The position numbers were made by a program, and so were the translations under genes. 32,703 bases of DNA from Elusimicrobiota bacterium (GTDB taxonomy: Bacteria > Elusimicrobiota > Elusimicrobia > UBA1565 > UBA9628), in NCBI GenBank assembly GCA_027452025.1, contig DAIDHI010000012.1:1-32703 (forward strand), in the 5' to 3' direction. Below the pieces are notes generated by a model. That model was given only the letters and a program-made list of their open reading frames with translations. It ran no database searches and was not told the origin of the DNA. Shown here piece after piece: positions 31,317 to 32,703 of this stretch; position 1 is the stretch's first letter, and each line of letters opens with the position of its first letter.

Positions 31317-32180
31317 TCATTGCCAGCTCGCCAGCAGCCGCGCCAGGCCGCCTTCCCACGGCTGGTCGGTCGTGAACAGCCCGTAGGCGATGCCACCGGC
31401 GCGCAGACCGGCCTCGTAGAGGCGCAGCAGGCGCGAGATCTCCTCGCGGTAGGCCGCGGCCACGGCCGAAGCGTCGCAGAACACCCGCGGCTGGGACTCG
31501 AGGCTTTCGAAGATCACGGGCCCCTCGAACGGGAAGTCGCGCTCGCGCGCATCGAGCACCTGGAGGACCATGAGCTCGTGCTTGCGAGCCCTGACGGCGC
31601 GCGCGACCTGGAGGACGCGCTCCGGGTCTCCGAGAAGGTCGGAAACGAGGATCATCAGGCAGCGGCGCTTGGCCTGCGCCGCCGCGCGCTCGAGCACCGA
31701 GGGCAGATCGGTCTCCTCTCCGGGGCAGCGCGCCGCCAAGGCCGCGTCGAGGACCTCCAGGTGGCCGAGCTGCGCTCGTGGGGGAATCGACTCGCGGGGC
31801 TGGACGTCGAAGCACGAAAGGCCCACGGCGTCGCCGCGCGAGAGCACGAGGTAGGACAAAGCCAGCGCGAGGCGGCAGGAATACTCCCACTTGCTCCCGT
31901 AGCCCATCGAGCCGGAGGCGTCCAGCAGGATCTGGGTCGTGAGCATCGTCTCGGCCTGATATTCGCGCACGAAAAAACGGTCTTGCCGCGCGAAGACCTT
32001 CCAGTCCAGGCTCTTGAGCTCGTCGCCGGGGACGTAGGCGCGATGCTGGGCGAACTCGTGGGAAGGGCCGCGCCAGGCGCTGCGGTGGCGGCCCGAGGCG
32101 CGGCCTTCCGCGGCCATGCGGCGCAGCTCCAGCCGGAAGTTCCGCAGCTTTGCCAGGGCGACGGAGTCCAGGAACTTCAT
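31317..32180 (-). CDS. DUF58 protein (VWA-like partner of MoxR)
   Basis: A 287-residue soluble protein. The DUF58 core is GRHRSAWRGPSHEFAQHRAYVPGDELKSLDWKVFARQDRFFVREYQ (about 30-75), one of the best conserved signatures of the family. A VWA-type metal site DASGS (Asp87, Ser89, Ser91) follows, then a TDLPSVL motif and LILVSDLLGDPE. It is encoded 16 bases after the MoxR gene and 7 bases before the BatA-like gene. MoxR/DUF58/VWA sets act as AAA+ chaperone systems for metal insertion or for assembly of periplasmic enzymes in the studied cases, such as methanol dehydrogenase. The target here is unknown. Confidence 0.9.
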   Translation of the reverse strand: MKFLDSVALAKLRNFRLELRRMAAEGRASGRHRSAWRGPSHEFAQHRAYVPGDELKSLDWKVFARQDRFFVREYQAETMLTTQILLDASGSMGYGSKWEYSCRLALALSYLVLSRGDAVGLSCFDVQPRESIPPRAQLGHLEVLDAALAARCPGEETDLPSVLERAAAQAKRRCLMILVSDLLGDPERVLQVARAVRARKHELMVLQVLDARERDFPFEGPVIFESLESQPRVFCDASAVAAAYREEISRLLRLYEAGLRAGGIAYGLFTTDQPWEGGLARLLASWQ

Positions 32181-32196
32181 CCCTAGCCCCGGGTCC

Positions 32197-32703
<507 letters not shown>

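Overview
The window is about 32.7 kb of very dense, high-GC chromosomal DNA from a diderm (Gram-negative type) bacterium. The envelope gene content shows this: TolC, an RND pump, LolA, a POTRA outer-membrane protein, several lipoproteins, RodZ and FtsK. The gene mix (a leaderless rpsO-pnp pair, a solitary accB, tandem DUF2723/TPR membrane proteins, a WG-repeat protein, an LPP20-like lipoprotein) would suit a high-GC uncultured lineage such as Elusimicrobiota. That placement is an inference from gene content, not something the sequence proves. I see no tRNA, rRNA, CRISPR array, insertion sequence or phage gene. No stretch of 300 bases lacks a gene.

Layout. (1) 1-3320, minus strand: a small exported protein with a near-consensus promoter, then tolC, an HlyD-type adaptor and the first 54 codons of an RND permease, forming a tripartite efflux operon. 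(2) 3392-7733: a flippase-like UPF0104 membrane protein (plus) converges on a minus-strand group made of a WG-repeat exported protein and two lipoproteins (LPP20-like and FlgT-N-like). (3) 7803-11730, plus: a DUF3467 protein, CinA and a three-PAS hybrid histidine kinase. (4) 11788-14793, plus: rpsO, pnp and accB. (5) 14801-22028, plus: ftsK, lolA, a RodZ-like gene, pgsA, pgpA, a single-POTRA outer-membrane protein and an SGNH hydrolase. Most junctions here overlap or are only a few bases apart, so this looks like one envelope-biogenesis operon. (6) 22005-32703, minus, read from right to left: MoxR AAA+ ATPase (partial), DUF58, a BatA-like VWA protein fused to DUF4159, a VWA/GATase-like membrane protein, then two tandem DUF2723/TPR GT-C-type proteins.

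Main points for a second look. Several genes that begin transcription units have a -10-like hexamer 7-9 bases before the start codon and no Shine-Dalgarno sequence, which suggests leaderless mRNAs. The BatA-like protein carries a complete signal-peptide-like segment in its middle, directly before DUF4159, and looks like an in-frame fusion of two neighbouring genes. The tandem DUF2723 proteins belong to the family of the eukaryotic O-mannosyltransferase TMEM260, and together with the MoxR/VWA genes and an SGNH hydrolase they could form an envelope-modification locus. I did not find a clear defence or mobile system.
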